DNA of 64,000 bases from Planctellipticum variicoloris (lineage in GTDB: Bacteria > Planctomycetota > Planctomycetia > Planctomycetales > Planctomycetaceae), in NCBI RefSeq assembly GCF_030622045.1, contig NZ_CP130886.1, forward strand, positions 7,138,001 through 7,202,000. Reading direction: 5' to 3'. Every line of letters begins with the position of its first letter. Positions within the stretch are counted from its first letter, which is position 1. The position numbers were made by a program, and so were the translations under genes. Below the pieces are notes generated by a model, which was given only the letters and a program-made list of their open reading frames with translations, had not been told where the DNA came from and did not search any database. Below, piece after piece: positions 17,071 to 26,509 of this stretch.

Positions 17071-20000
17071 GTGAATTCACAAGGCGGTCTCATTCGCTGG
17101 TCGCTGGCGGTCGCCGGGGGACTGGTTGTCACGTATTGCGTGGCGGTCCTGGTCTTCGTCGCGACAGCCCCCGATCTCCGACTCCGGTTTCTCATGGTCG
17201 ACCAGCCCCGACCGGCGGGCGAGGCCACGCCCGGCATCGAGATCATCCAGACGGAAGGTCTGTTCGAAGAGAAGATTGACTGGCGCGGCGACCGACCCGA
17301 ACCCGGAGATCGCCTGCAGTACGTCGCCGATCAGCCGATGCAGGACTTTATTCAATACGTGCACTACCTCTGGAAGCTCCGTTCGGCGGAAGTTCCGCCG
17401 GGGGGAGTGATTCTGCAGGGGGCTGATCCGCTCGCCAGCGAACTCCCGAAGTTAATTCAGGAGGAGAATGGCCCACGGTGGGTGGAAATCGGTTTTTATC
17501 GCCCTTCGACCGGGCAGACCCTGCGGGCGGCGCTGCCGGTCCGCTCGCTGCCGTGGGGTGACGTCGCGCTGACGCTGCTCTGGTTCGTGCTGGAGCTGGG
17601 AATCTTTTCGCTGGGGGCTCTCGCGTTCTGGAACCGCCCGTTCGATCGACCGGCTCAGCTCTTCTACGCCATGTGCATCGTGACGATGGGAGCCTTCGTC
17701 GGCGGTTACCACTGGTGGCTGCTGGCCGGCACGTTCTGGCTCAACCTCCCTTTCGTGCTCTGCGGCGTCCTGGCGCCGGTGGTGACGCTTCACTTCTTCC
17801 TCAGCTATCCCCGCGCCAAGTTTCCCCTGACTGTCATACCGCGGACGACGGTCATGGTGATGTATGCCGTGCCTCTGCTGGCCTTCGTCGGATTTCTGAT
17901 CGTCGACAGCCTGGTCTGGTCGCAGTCCCTCCACCCGTTGCCGGCAGAGCGGGCCGAAACGCTGGCCTGGCTGAACCATTTGAAGAACGGCATCTACGCC
18001 TATCTGGCGATTGCGGGGCTGTATTTTCTCGGGACGCTGGTGGCGCTCATCTCCAGCGTGGTGCATACCCGCAATCCCGTCGAACGGGATCAGGTCAAAT
18101 TCATTCTCTGGGCGGGCCTGATCGCCACGGTCTTCATTGGCTACACGCTTGGGCTGGCGTATGTCTCGCGGCCGAAGTTCGTCCTGGGAGGCGCCCGGGT
18201 GCCGATGTTTGCGGCGAGCCTCGTCTTCATGGTCGCTTACGCGGTGAGCATCGTCCGTTACAAGCTGATGCTGATCGATCAGATCATTAACCGCGGCATG
18301 CTGTATTATGCCCTCAGCTTCGCGGCCACCGCGGGACTGGCGCTGACGGTCGCCAGCGTCAGTCTTGCCGCGGCCCATTGGAACACGAATCTGTCCCGGC
18401 CGCAGACGCTGCTGGTGGCGATGCTGATGATGATCGCCGTCACGCTGATGCTGTGGGTCCGCGACAACTGGCAGCAGCTTGTCGACCGTAAGTTCTTTCG
18501 CGAGAAGTACCGCCTCGACAAAGCGCTGCAGCGCATGAACCGGGCCGTCGGCCAGCTCGCCGACCCGCAGTTCCTGTCCGAGCGCATGCTCAATTCGTGC
18601 TGCGACGTCCTGCAGATCGACCGCGCCGCCCTCTATCTGCGCGAGGGGAAAACCGCGACGTTCCGGCTCGTCGCCGCGCAGGGCATGTCGTCGGATCAGC
18701 CGCGACAGGTCACGGCGACCCCGGAGTTCCTGCTGGCGTTGACGCAGGACGCCGCGCTGCAGAGGGTTTCGCACGGAACGCGCGAAGATCTCTCCCCCAT
18801 TCAGAGTACGCTCCGCGACCTGCATGCCGAGCTGGCTCACAGCCTGGAGATGGAAGACGAGCCGGTCGGGCTGGTGGTCCTGGGACCCAAACAGAACAGC
18901 ACGCCGTTCACGGGCGAAGACGTCACGTTTCTGACCGCCCTGGGTCAGATCACCGGCGTCGCCCTGCATTGCGCCAAGATCCATCAGGACCTGGGGCACC
19001 TCAACGAAGAGTTGCGACTGAAGGTCGAACGGATCGCCCAGCAGCGGCAGCAGATCACCATGCTGCAGGCGGAGCTGGCCGACGGCATGACCAGCAACCG
19101 GTCCGACGAACCGACGGAGGAGTTTCAGCGCGGCGAAATCCGTGGCAACAGCCCGTCGCTGCTGCGCGTGCTCGACACCGTCCGCAAAGTCGCCGTCAGC
19201 GATACCTCGGTGCTGGTCCGGGGCGAAAGCGGCACCGGCAAGGAATTGCTCGCTCAGGCGATCCACCAGAACAGCCCGCGGCGGAACGGACCGCTGATCA
19301 GCGTCCATTGCGCCGCCCTGTCCGCCGGGTTGCTCGAAAGCGAACTGTTCGGCCACGTGAAGGGAGCGTTCACCGGCGCTTCCAGCGACAAACGGGGCCG
19401 GTTCGAACTGGCCAACGGCGGGACGCTGTTTCTCGACGAGATCGGCGACATCACCCCCGAGACGCAGATCAAACTGCTCCGCGTGCTGCAGGAACGCGAA
19501 TTCGAGCCAGTGGGCGGCTCCGTCACGATCCAGACCGACGTGCGGGTGATCGCGGCGACGCATCAGAATCTCGAGCGGCTGATCGCGGAGGGCAAGTTCC
19601 GCGAAGATCTCTACTACCGGCTCAACGTGATCAGTATCACGCTGCCGCCGCTGCGCGAGCGTCGGGAAGACCTCCTGGAACTGGCGACGTGGTTTTTGAA
19701 GCGGGCGGCGTCGAAAGGGGGGAAGAAAATCCTCGAATTCGAGGAGGACGCCCTGGATGCGCTGCTCAGCTATCAGTGGCCCGGCAACATCCGCGAGCTG
19801 GAGAACGTCATCGAGCGGGCCGTCGTCCTGGCCGACGACGCAGTCATCCGGCTCACCGATCTCCCTCCGGACATCCAGCATCAGTCGCCTGCCGACCGCC
19901 ATCGAACGGCCGGACGCGCCCAGCGGCCGGCGTTGACATCGGTGGGCGCGACGCGCGGTTATCTGGAGGAGTCGGCCATTCCGGCGGACTGGGAATCCGC

Positions 20001-20136
20001 CGCCGTTTCCGAACGGGAAGCCCTCGTGCAGTCCCTCCGTCAATGCCGGGGCAACAAAGCCGAAGCCGCCCGATTGCTGGGCCTCCCGCGCAGTACCTAC
20101 TTCAGCAAGCTGAAGAAATACGGATTGCTGCCATAG
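17071..20136 (+). CDS. Membrane-anchored sigma-54 activator (GAF-AAA+-Fis)
   Basis: A 1021-residue bacterial enhancer-binding protein. The N-terminal 470 residues form a sensor. One helix is followed by a periplasmic-type segment (residues 30-160) and then about eight membrane helices up to residue 465. A GAF domain (about 495-640) and a short coiled coil come next. The AAA+ domain has GESGTGKE (about 717), the sigma-54-contacting GAFTGA (about 765), Walker [12 protein letters not shown] and the arginine-bearing [16 protein letters not shown] Fis-type helix-turn-helix ends the protein ([20 protein letters not shown]). It should remodel sigma-54 polymerase bound at -24/-12 promoters in response to a membrane or ligand signal. 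The GTG start has TGGAGG 8 nt upstream. The TCGGCGCT boxes next to it are likely targets. Confidence 0.9.
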   Translation: MNSQGGLIRWSLAVAGGLVVTYCVAVLVFVATAPDLRLRFLMVDQPRPAGEATPGIEIIQTEGLFEEKIDWRGDRPEPGDRLQYVADQPMQDFIQYVHYLWKLRSAEVPPGGVILQGADPLASELPKLIQEENGPRWVEIGFYRPSTGQTLRAALPVRSLPWGDVALTLLWFVLELGIFSLGALAFWNRPFDRPAQLFYAMCIVTMGAFVGGYHWWLLAGTFWLNLPFVLCGVLAPVVTLHFFLSYPRAKFPLTVIPRTTVMVMYAVPLLAFVGFLIVDSLVWSQSLHPLPAERAETLAWLNHLKNGIYAYLAIAGLYFLGTLVALISSVVHTRNPVERDQVKFILWAGLIATVFIGYTLGLAYVSRPKFVLGGARVPMFAASLVFMVAYAVSIVRYKLMLIDQIINRGMLYYALSFAATAGLALTVASVSLAAAHWNTNLSRPQTLLVAMLMMIAVTLMLWVRDNWQQLVDRKFFREKYRLDKALQRMNRAVGQLADPQFLSERMLNSCCDVLQIDRAALYLREGKTATFRLVAAQGMSSDQPRQVTATPEFLLALTQDAALQRVSHGTREDLSPIQSTLRDLHAELAHSLEMEDEPVGLVVLGPKQNSTPFTGEDVTFLTALGQITGVALHCAKIHQDLGHLNEELRLKVERIAQQRQQITMLQAELADGMTSNRSDEPTEEFQRGEIRGNSPSLLRVLDTVRKVAVSDTSVLVRGESGTGKELLAQAIHQNSPRRNGPLISVHCAALSAGLLESELFGHVKGAFTGASSDKRGRFELANGGTLFLDEIGDITPETQIKLLRVLQEREFEPVGGSVTIQTDVRVIAATHQNLERLIAEGKFREDLYYRLNVISITLPPLRERREDLLELATWFLKRAASKGGKKILEFEEDALDALLSYQWPGNIRELENVIERAVVLADDAVIRLTDLPPDIQHQSPADRHRTAGRAQRPALTSVGATRGYLEESAIPADWESAAVSEREALVQSLRQCRGNKAEAARLLGLPRSTYFSKLKKYGLLP

Positions 20137-20199
20137 TCGCGACTTCCGGCAGAGCTCCAGGAGTTTCCGAATCGGACCTGGTCCTGACAGTTCAAACGC

Positions 20200-20235
20200 A
20201 AACGGCCCGCAAACCTCGTGGTTTGCGGGCCGTTT
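20200..20235. terminator. Bidirectional Rho-independent terminator
   Basis: A perfect 16-bp stem with a TCGT loop (arms 20200-20215 and 20220-20235) and A/T-rich ends on both sides lies between the convergent activator and parB genes. It should stop transcription in both directions. Confidence 0.88.
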
Positions 20236-20262
20236 TGGCAAAGTCTGTCGTGCGATGCGGTT

Positions 20263-21189
20263 TCAGGCGGCGCGCTGCAGGCGGCCGAGAATCCGTTCGA
20301 AGTCGTCGCTCGTCTTGAACTCGATCAGAATCTTGCCGGACTCCTTCCCCTTGAGCTTGATCTCGACCTTGGCGCCGAGCCAGTCGCGGAGCTGGTCTTG
20401 CATCCCCAGCACATGGGCCGTCATCGCCGGAGCGGTCCGAGCCGGTTTGTCGACGTCGCCCGTCGGGAAGGGGACCGTATCGGGGGTATTGGCGGCGACG
20501 AGCTGCCGGACGGCTTCTTCGGTTTTGCGGACGGAAAGGTTCTCGTCCTGAATCCGCTTGCAGAGCGCGAGCTGGTCTTCTTCGGACAGGGACAGAACGG
20601 CGCGGGCGTGGCCCGCCGTCAGCTTGTTGGAACGCAGATCGTCTTTAATCGTTTCCGGCAGATCGAGCAGTCGCAGCATGTTGCTGACGGTCGAACGATC
20701 GAGGCTCAGCCGACGGGCCAGCTCTTCGATCGTGCACTGGAACCGCTGCAGATAGTCCTGGAAGGCGGCCGCCTTCTCCAGCACGTTGAGGTCCTGCCGC
20801 TTGAGGTTTTCCTCAAGGGAGACTTCGCACATCTGCTGGTCGCTGAGCTGCAGCACGCGACTGGGAATCTGATCGAGCCCGGCCCGCTTGGCGGCGATCA
20901 GCCGGCGCTCGCCCGCGATGAGCTGATATCCGTCGCCGAAGGGACGGACCAGAATCGGCTGCAGCACGCCGTGCTGCCGGATGCTGTCGGTCAGCTCGTT
21001 GAGCTGTTCCTGGTCGAAGTCTTTGCGGGGCTGAAACGGATTCCGTTCGATCAGCTCGGCGGAGATCGTCGAGCTGTCCTGATCGCCGGCGAATCCTTCG
21101 CCGTCACCGACTGCAGCGGTGCCGAGCAACGCACTGAGGCCGCGACCCAGTCGCCGACGCGACGGTTCCTGGGGAGCTTGTTCTTCCAT
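20263..21189 (-). CDS. parB: Chromosome partitioning protein ParB
   Basis: A 308-residue ParB/Spo0J protein, the CTP-dependent DNA clamp that loads on parS and recruits SMC. The N-terminus has the RRLGRGLSALLG peptide that normally contacts ParA. The ParB nuclease-like domain has NPFQPRKDF, HGVLQPILVRP, YQLIAGERRLIAAKRAG (the GERR box of the CTP site) and EVSLEENLKRQDLN. The helix-turn-helix is LARRLSLDRSTVSNMLRLLDLP. A C-terminal dimerisation domain follows. No parA, gidB or parS (TGTTTCACGTGAAACA) was seen in the window, so the gene is separated from its usual partner. smc lies 33 kb away in the same window. Confidence 0.92.
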   Translation of the reverse strand: MEEQAPQEPSRRRLGRGLSALLGTAAVGDGEGFAGDQDSSTISAELIERNPFQPRKDFDQEQLNELTDSIRQHGVLQPILVRPFGDGYQLIAGERRLIAAKRAGLDQIPSRVLQLSDQQMCEVSLEENLKRQDLNVLEKAAAFQDYLQRFQCTIEELARRLSLDRSTVSNMLRLLDLPETIKDDLRSNKLTAGHARAVLSLSEEDQLALCKRIQDENLSVRKTEEAVRQLVAANTPDTVPFPTGDVDKPARTAPAMTAHVLGMQDQLRDWLGAKVEIKLKGKESGKILIEFKTSDDFERILGRLQRAA

Positions 21190-21656
21190 GATCGTTCCTT
21201 ACTGACAGGTACGGGACATCCTGTCCCGCAGGCACACTGCAAGGTGGACTTGGCCGCCCTCAGGTCGGCTGGGGGCCTTAAGCGGGGCGGATGATAGTCA
21301 GGGTGTGTGAAACGGGTAAAGATCGGTTTTGAGCCGCGAATCGCAAATCGCGGGGCAGGAGCGAAGGCGGGCTGGTCGAGAATCGCGAATCGCATTTCGC
21401 CAGAACAACAGAGTCCCTCCCCGCGGAAGTTGAAGTCATGACGATAAAGTCCATTGCCAGCCCCCCCTCGCCGCCGTTCGGGGCATCCACGCAGAATCCC
21501 CTCTCTGAGTCGGCACAGGCCGCCTGCGGCGGGTCGGCACAGACCGCCTGCGGCGGGGGGGCACAGGCCGCCCGTGGCGGGGGGGTTGACGGAATTGGGG
21601 GATTCGACGTAGAAGACGCTCGGCCAGAAGGGCCGTGTAACCGGAAGGAACCGGCG
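21190..21656. other. Spacer between parB and lipoprotein gene
   Basis: A 467-bp spacer that holds the divergent promoters and repeats. It has GCGAATCGCAAATCGCG-type words near 21338 and 21378 and a threefold 24-bp repeat at 21510-21581. The lipoprotein frame is open from 21438, but the upstream part is a translation of the repeats and is not taken as coding. Confidence 0.55.
21510..21581. repeat. Threefold 24-bp GC-rich tandem repeat
   Basis: Three head-to-tail units built on CGGCACAGGCCGCCTGCGGC, each 24 bp. Units 1 and 2 differ at a single base, and the third has drifted. GCCGC/GCGGC pairing makes each unit a potential small hairpin. Confidence 0.8.
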
Positions 21657-22103
21657 ATGCGAGGCATGTGTTTGCAGATCTGTTGCGGGATGGTTGCTGC
21701 TCTGCTGGCCCTGGGGGCCTGCACCGGTTGTCGGCTGACTCCTTCGCCGGGCCTGATGGCCTGTCCGTTGCCGGCCTCCGAGCAGGTGCAGCGCGTGCTG
21801 AAGGTGGCGCCGCTGGGAACGCCGCGCGACGAGGTCCTCAAAGAACTCGAAACGGCGGGCGTCGCCGGGAGTTTCGGCGAAAACCAGTCGATCTATTATT
21901 GCGACATCTGGAAACAGGAAGACGGCTCGCGCTGGCATATCAATGTTGCGCTGCTGTTCGATGAGAACGGTCTGCTGTACGCCACGCGACCCGACCAGTC
22001 CGGTCGGGCTACCGCAATCGACGATGAGGATCCCAGACCCGCGGGTCACATTGCGCCCCCGACCGGTTTCCCCGGAACGGACGATCCCTTCCAGGGCTCG
22101 TAG
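21657..22103 (+). CDS. Small lipoprotein, unknown function
   Basis: A 148-residue protein with an N-terminal hydrophobic signal (ICCGMVAALLALGACTGC) offering lipobox cysteines at LGAC and CTGC. The mature part starts with a proline-rich stretch, then ASEQVQRVLKVAPLGTPRDEVLKELETAGV. That segment resembles the helical first half of a SmpA/BamE-like module. Next come SIYYCDIWKQEDGSRWHINVALLFDENGLLYA, its likely beta-hairpin part, and a disordered tail. A BamE/OmlA-like fold is plausible by pattern but not certain. GGAAGGA precedes the ATG at 21657. Confidence 0.7.
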   Translation: MRGMCLQICCGMVAALLALGACTGCRLTPSPGLMACPLPASEQVQRVLKVAPLGTPRDEVLKELETAGVAGSFGENQSIYYCDIWKQEDGSRWHINVALLFDENGLLYATRPDQSGRATAIDDEDPRPAGHIAPPTGFPGTDDPFQGS

Positions 22104-22508
22104 TACCGCGATCAGAACGACGTTCCAGCGTCGTGCCGCTGAATCCAGGGAACTGATGCAGGAGTCGGCGGGTGGCCGGGGCCGAGTCTTCGAGCCCCCG
22201 GACTTCGCCCACCTCGTAGTGCCCGGACCAGAGCCGCCAGCCCCAGCCACCCGGATTTCAGATCCTCTCTGCAACGGCTCCAAACTGGCACGGACTGCAA
22301 ACGGCTGAGTTGAGCGAATCCCGGTCGCGATGACTCCTGCGTCGAGCCGCCGTTTCTCCTTGGCGGGAAACGCTTTCCGACAGGCGAGGTTCGTCCGCCG
22401 AGCGCGGGAATCGTGTTGTTCGGATTCGCTCCGGCCACTAGAATCCGCGCCCCTTCCGCCGCGTGCTCGTTCGAGGCCGAAGGGCGACACTCTCCTTGTA
22501 GTGACTGC
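22104..22508. other. Spacer with one small hairpin
   Basis: A 405-bp spacer. A 6-bp stem ACGACG/CGTCGT (22117-22134) lies just after the lipoprotein stop but has no U-tract. No gene or clear promoter was recognised in the rest. Confidence 0.35.
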
Positions 22509-23603
22509 ATGCGGAGCCGCCGGATCTTAGCGGGGTTCATCCTGGCGGTGCTGGTTCTGACCGGCGGCGTTACGACGACGGTCCGCGCCGAGGCCGACGC
22601 TCCGCACGAGCGCGTGTTTCTGAAAGGGGGCCGAGAACTGGAGGGCGTCAGTCTCGGCGTCGAAGATGGCTTTCTGCGGTGGGAGATCGGAACCGGACAG
22701 GAACTGCGAATCCCCCTGGACTGGATCGACCGCATGGAAGTCTCATCCGGACGCGAGGAGGAATTGCCTCCGGCGCCGACGGAACCGCCGGGAGTCACCC
22801 CGCCGGCCGGCGAGACCCCGAAGCCCGATCAACCGGCCGACGCCGAGCCCCCCTGGACCAACAAGGTGCCGCTGGTCGCGCCGGCCCTGAACATCTACCA
22901 GGGGGTCCAGAAGACCGCGGTCGTCTGGGCCCGCCAGGTGACGCTCGGCGGAACATTCACGGAGGGCAACGCGCGGACGCAGGCGCTCAACATCGCCTCG
23001 GTCCTGGAACGGAATACGCCGGAGAACAGTCGCCAGATGGATGTCGGCGGACAATGGTCGCGGAACGCCGGCAAGCAGACGGCGAATCGCTGGTGGCTCA
23101 ACTCGAACTTTGACTGGAGCATGAAAGAAGCGTTCGACTGGGACGTGACCGACCCCTGGATCGTGTTTATGACCAGCAAGAACGAATACAACGGGCTGGC
23201 CAACCTGAACTATCGAGGGACGGTGTCGACCGGCGTCGGTTATCGATTCTACTTCGAGCCGAAAAGGCGGCTGATTACGCGTTTCGGCCCCGCTTTCACG
23301 GTCGAGTCCTACAAAGACCCGGCGCAGACGCGAACGACGCCCGATATCTTCGCCGAACTGGAACTCCGCTGGCCCCTTTTCGACCGGACGTCGATCGAGC
23401 AGAAGCTCCGCGTCCAGCCGAATATGGCCAACTTCGAACTCGTCCGCGTCTTCAGCACGACCGGACTGAGCGTTGATCTGGATGAGAAAGACCGCTGGAA
23501 ACTGAAGCTCACGGTGCAGACCGACTATGTTTCGATTCCAAACCCCGGCCGCAAACCGACCGACGTGACCTCCATCATCTCGGTCGTTTACCAGCGCAAA
23601 TAG
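22509..23603 (+). CDS. DUF481 outer-membrane protein
   Basis: A 364-residue exported protein with signal RRILAGFILAVLVLTGGVTTTVRA. Residues 30-80 form a small beta-rich module (VFLKGGRELEGVSLGVEDGFLRWEI) of a type often found before DUF481 domains. A proline-rich linker (PAPTEPPGVTPPAGETPKPDQP) follows. The C-terminal 230 residues match the DUF481 beta-barrel pattern: VTLGGTFTEGNARTQALNI, SKNEYNGLANLNYRGTVSTGVGYRF, LITRFGPAFTVES, and a final strand ending in YQRK. DUF481 proteins are thought to be salt-stress-linked outer-membrane barrels. The start was chosen for the signal peptide. Confidence 0.8.
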   Translation: MRSRRILAGFILAVLVLTGGVTTTVRAEADAPHERVFLKGGRELEGVSLGVEDGFLRWEIGTGQELRIPLDWIDRMEVSSGREEELPPAPTEPPGVTPPAGETPKPDQPADAEPPWTNKVPLVAPALNIYQGVQKTAVVWARQVTLGGTFTEGNARTQALNIASVLERNTPENSRQMDVGGQWSRNAGKQTANRWWLNSNFDWSMKEAFDWDVTDPWIVFMTSKNEYNGLANLNYRGTVSTGVGYRFYFEPKRRLITRFGPAFTVESYKDPAQTRTTPDIFAELELRWPLFDRTSIEQKLRVQPNMANFELVRVFSTTGLSVDLDEKDRWKLKLTVQTDYVSIPNPGRKPTDVTSIISVVYQRK

Positions 23604-23789
23604 CCCGCAGGGCCGGCGGTCGCCGCTTCAAAACCAGGTTGTGCGGTGGTCGCCGAATTCGGCGGAGGAGCGCGGAACAGGCTGGAAATCTGACCTGCCC
23701 CAGCACAAACGAGCATCCGACTCTTTTGTGCGTTATGCTGCCGCGCAACGACGGTGAACGACCAGCACAGCCTGCCGGACCAATCTCCC

Positions 23790-24998
23790 ATGCGCAACGA
23801 GATCGCGATTCAGACGGCGACGGCGCCCCCGCTCGGAATGCAGCCGATTGAAATTGTCGAGCGAAAAGGGCTCGGCCACCCCGATTCGATCTGCGACGCA
23901 CTCATGGATTCCGTGTCTGTGGCTCTGTGCGCCGCATATCAGCAGACCGCCGGCCGCATCCTGCATCACAACGTCGACAAAAGCCTGCTCGTGGCGGGGC
24001 AGTCGACGCCGGCGCTCGGCGGCGGACGAATCGACGCCCCGCTGAAACTGATCTTCGGCGACCGGGCGACCGCCGAGTGGAACGGCGTCAAAATCCCCGT
24101 CGGAGAAATCGCCGAAGCGACGGCGCGAAAGTGGATCCGCGACCATCTCCGGTTCGTCGATCCCGACAAACATGTGGCATTCCAGAACGAAATCCGCCCC
24201 GGCTCCCCTGAACTGACCGACATCTTCGCCCGCACCCGGCTCACCGCCAATGACACCTCCGCCGCCGTCGGGTACGCGCCGCTCAGCGAGACGGAGCAGC
24301 TCGTGATCGCGGCGGAACGCTATCTCAACTCTCCCCCGTTCAAAGTCCGGTTTCCGGCGGCCGGAGAGGACGTGAAGGTGATGGCCGTCCGACGGGGCCG
24401 GGTGCTCTCCCTCACCGTGGCGCTGGCGTTCGTCGATCGGTTCATCGCCGATGCGACCACCTACTTTTCCCGCAAGGCGGAGATCGCCGAGGACCTGCGA
24501 CAGTTTCTCGCCTCCCGACTGCGCGAGCTGGACCGGGTCGATATTGCGCTCAACACGCTGGATGACCCGAGTCGTGGCGAAGGCGGAATGTATCTCACCG
24601 TCCTGGGGACCGCCGCCGAAGGCGCCGATGGCGGCGAGGTAGGACGCGGCAACCGCGTCAACGGCGTCATCGCCCTTCACCGCCCGATGGGGACCGAAGC
24701 CGCCGCGGGGAAGAACCCGGTCAGTCACGTCGGCAAGATCTACAGCGTCCTCAGTCATCAGCTCGCCGGAAAGATTCATGCCGATGTCCCCGGCGTCGAA
24801 GAAGTCTACGTCTGGCTCTGCAGCCAGATTGGCCAGCCGCTCGACGAGCCCTGGATCCTGTCCGTCGATCTGGCTCTGGCGTCCGGGGCCGGGGTGTCCG
24901 ACGTCGCCCCCGCCGTGCGGCAGGTGGTGGAGCAGGAACTGGGACAGATGGAGGCATTCACCGCGAAGCTGATTCGGGGCGAATTTCCCATCTGTTGA
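23790..24998 (+). CDS. Archaeal-type S-adenosylmethionine synthetase
   Basis: A 402-residue methionine adenosyltransferase of the archaeal class (PF01941), which makes AdoMet from methionine and ATP. It is unlike the usual bacterial MetK. Seen motifs: IEIVERKGLGHPDSICDALMDSVS, HHNVDKSLLVAGQS (phosphate/metal region), DTSAAVGYAPLSETEQLV, NTLDDPSRGEGGMYLTVLGTAAEGADGGEVGRGNRVNG, then PMGTEAAAGKNPVSHVGKIYSVLS. Length and motif order match the archaeal enzymes. ATG 23790 aligns with archaeal N-termini; an in-frame GTG at 23754 is possible. No methionine-cycle gene is adjacent. Confidence 0.88.
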   Translation: MRNEIAIQTATAPPLGMQPIEIVERKGLGHPDSICDALMDSVSVALCAAYQQTAGRILHHNVDKSLLVAGQSTPALGGGRIDAPLKLIFGDRATAEWNGVKIPVGEIAEATARKWIRDHLRFVDPDKHVAFQNEIRPGSPELTDIFARTRLTANDTSAAVGYAPLSETEQLVIAAERYLNSPPFKVRFPAAGEDVKVMAVRRGRVLSLTVALAFVDRFIADATTYFSRKAEIAEDLRQFLASRLRELDRVDIALNTLDDPSRGEGGMYLTVLGTAAEGADGGEVGRGNRVNGVIALHRPMGTEAAAGKNPVSHVGKIYSVLSHQLAGKIHADVPGVEEVYVWLCSQIGQPLDEPWILSVDLALASGAGVSDVAPAVRQVVEQELGQMEAFTAKLIRGEFPIC

Positions 24999-25241
24999 GC
25001 GCGAGGCCAGTTGTCAGTGGCCTGTGCAGAGTGCTCGCGGGTCTGCCGATCCTGCCGGGTGTTGATGCAGTCGGCCCCGCGCCCAGTCCCTCACTCGGGG
25101 AAAGGCTGGGGCCGGGTAACCGTGCCGGAAGTACGCGACCCAGCCGCGGAGGTCCTGATTCATGTCCTCGACCACACGCGGGGTCGGATTTTAGCCTTAC
25201 TGTCGGCCCGTCAGCTCAGCCGGACGAGTTCGCAGCCTTCC

Positions 25242-26417
25242 TTACTTCTTGCCACGCGAGCGGGACCAGTCCCAGAGCCAGATCAGGAGGCCGCCTGCGC
25301 AGCCAAGTGCGGCTCCAAGCAGAATCGCGGGCATTCGCTGTTCGATTGGGATCTCAGTGTTAACTTTGGTCCCGAAGAAGCCTCCAATTCCAGCGCCAAC
25401 GATCGGCCCCATCCAGCCCGGGAACAATTGATTGCGCGGTACTGTCGCGGAATCTCCTGGCGTCGGCTGAGACTTTGCCTTCCCGACGGAACCAATGTAG
25501 GTGGGGGGAAGCTTTTCCGAATGCAGGCCGACATTGAGTGCCCATCGATTGTGGTCCCGGCCCGGATGGGGATCGCTGCGCAGAACTTGCTCGTCAGCCA
25601 GATTGAAGAGATTGGCGTCGCCACCGTCGAGTGAAATGGCCAGGAATGGCGATGGTCCGAAGAGCAGGCCCTGTATTGAGCGGTCTGTGTAGGTCACGCT
25701 GGCGACAACCGAGTAGTCATTGGCGTTCAAGACCTTGGCGGACTTGCCGCGCGTCGTAAAGGCCAGCAGTCCGCCGTCGCGGGAACAGGCCACGAAATCC
25801 GGCGGTTCCGGCAACTCGGTGATCAGTTCCTGATGCGAGGCCGCCAGACGGTCGATCGTCCAAATGGAACTTCCCGCAGAGACCAGCCAGTCACCGCCGT
25901 CGTGCCAGCAGAGGAACTGCACCGGGAACGGAAGCTTGACGCTGCGGGCGGAATCGGCTGCGGGCGCGTTAGCGGTCAGATTCGCGCCGACGATCGTCAC
26001 GTATCCGTCGGTGGCGCCAATCGCCAGCAGCCCGCCGTCGCTGGACCAGGCGGCTGCGCAGGCGCCGGAGATCCTGACAGAAGAGACGGACTTGTTGCGA
26101 GACACGATGGCGACGGAGTCTGGCAGGAGGACGGCGGCGGCGCCGGTCGGCGACATCGCCAGACCGTTCGCGGTGCTCCCCAGCGTCAACTGGCCGCGCG
26201 CCTGGCCGGATTTCGCGTCCCACAGAGTCATTTGACCGGCATCGTCGACTGCGACGATGGCAGATCCTTCCGCACCGAGACCGACGATTCGGGCCGGCAG
26301 CTCCTGCCGCCAGAGAGGAGACTGGGTCGCAAAATCGTGAACCAGCAGTTCGCGATTGTCGGCCAGAGCGAATGCATCGCCTGCAGTTGTGAAGGCGATC
26401 AGGTTGTGGAGAGACAT
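25242..26417 (-). CDS. WD40-like propeller with C-terminal membrane hairpin
   Basis: A 391-residue protein. Residues 1-300 consist of repeated blades with WD-type turns (MTLWDAKSGQ, AAAWSSDGGLLAIGATDGYVTIV, FLCWHDGGDWLVSAGSSIWTID, VACSRDGGLLAFTTRGKSAKVL). A linker and two hydrophobic Gly-rich segments close it: GPIVGAGIGGFFGTKV and PAILLGAALGCAGGLLIWLW, with a basic tail RSRGKK. No signal peptide is seen, so the propeller is probably cytoplasmic and tethered to the inner membrane. A GGAG lies 8 nt before the ATG. The 240-bp spacer on its 3' side has no recognised feature. Its function is unknown, with a role as a scaffold or protein-interaction platform inferred from the fold. Confidence 0.72.
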   Translation of the reverse strand: MSLHNLIAFTTAGDAFALADNRELLVHDFATQSPLWRQELPARIVGLGAEGSAIVAVDDAGQMTLWDAKSGQARGQLTLGSTANGLAMSPTGAAAVLLPDSVAIVSRNKSVSSVRISGACAAAWSSDGGLLAIGATDGYVTIVGANLTANAPAADSARSVKLPFPVQFLCWHDGGDWLVSAGSSIWTIDRLAASHQELITELPEPPDFVACSRDGGLLAFTTRGKSAKVLNANDYSVVASVTYTDRSIQGLLFGPSPFLAISLDGGDANLFNLADEQVLRSDPHPGRDHNRWALNVGLHSEKLPPTYIGSVGKAKSQPTPGDSATVPRNQLFPGWMGPIVGAGIGGFFGTKVNTEIPIEQRMPAILLGAALGCAGGLLIWLWDWSRSRGKK

Positions 26418-26509
26418 TGAGCGGCTCCGTACCTTGTGACCGACATGAGTGTCACGAGATTACGGCATGATCGTCCAGTCAGCCAGCGCCGGCATGGACT
26501 GGCCCTGCA

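Noticed and set aside
17452-20241. A 929-codon open frame antisense to the sigma-54 activator gene
   Set aside because: It is Arg/Gln/Asp-rich without motifs and mirrors the high-GC codon use of the real gene. The plus-strand protein has all the activator motifs.
20263-21189. oriC/parS neighbourhood suggested by parB
   Set aside because: No parS palindrome, parA, dnaA, gidB or DnaA-box cluster was seen, so an origin is not claimed.
21510-21581. A possible CRISPR array
   Set aside because: The 24-bp units are directly adjacent with no spacers, and no cas gene is present.
22284-22300. TGGCACGGACTGCA as a sigma-54 promoter
   Set aside because: GG and GC are 8 nt apart instead of 10.
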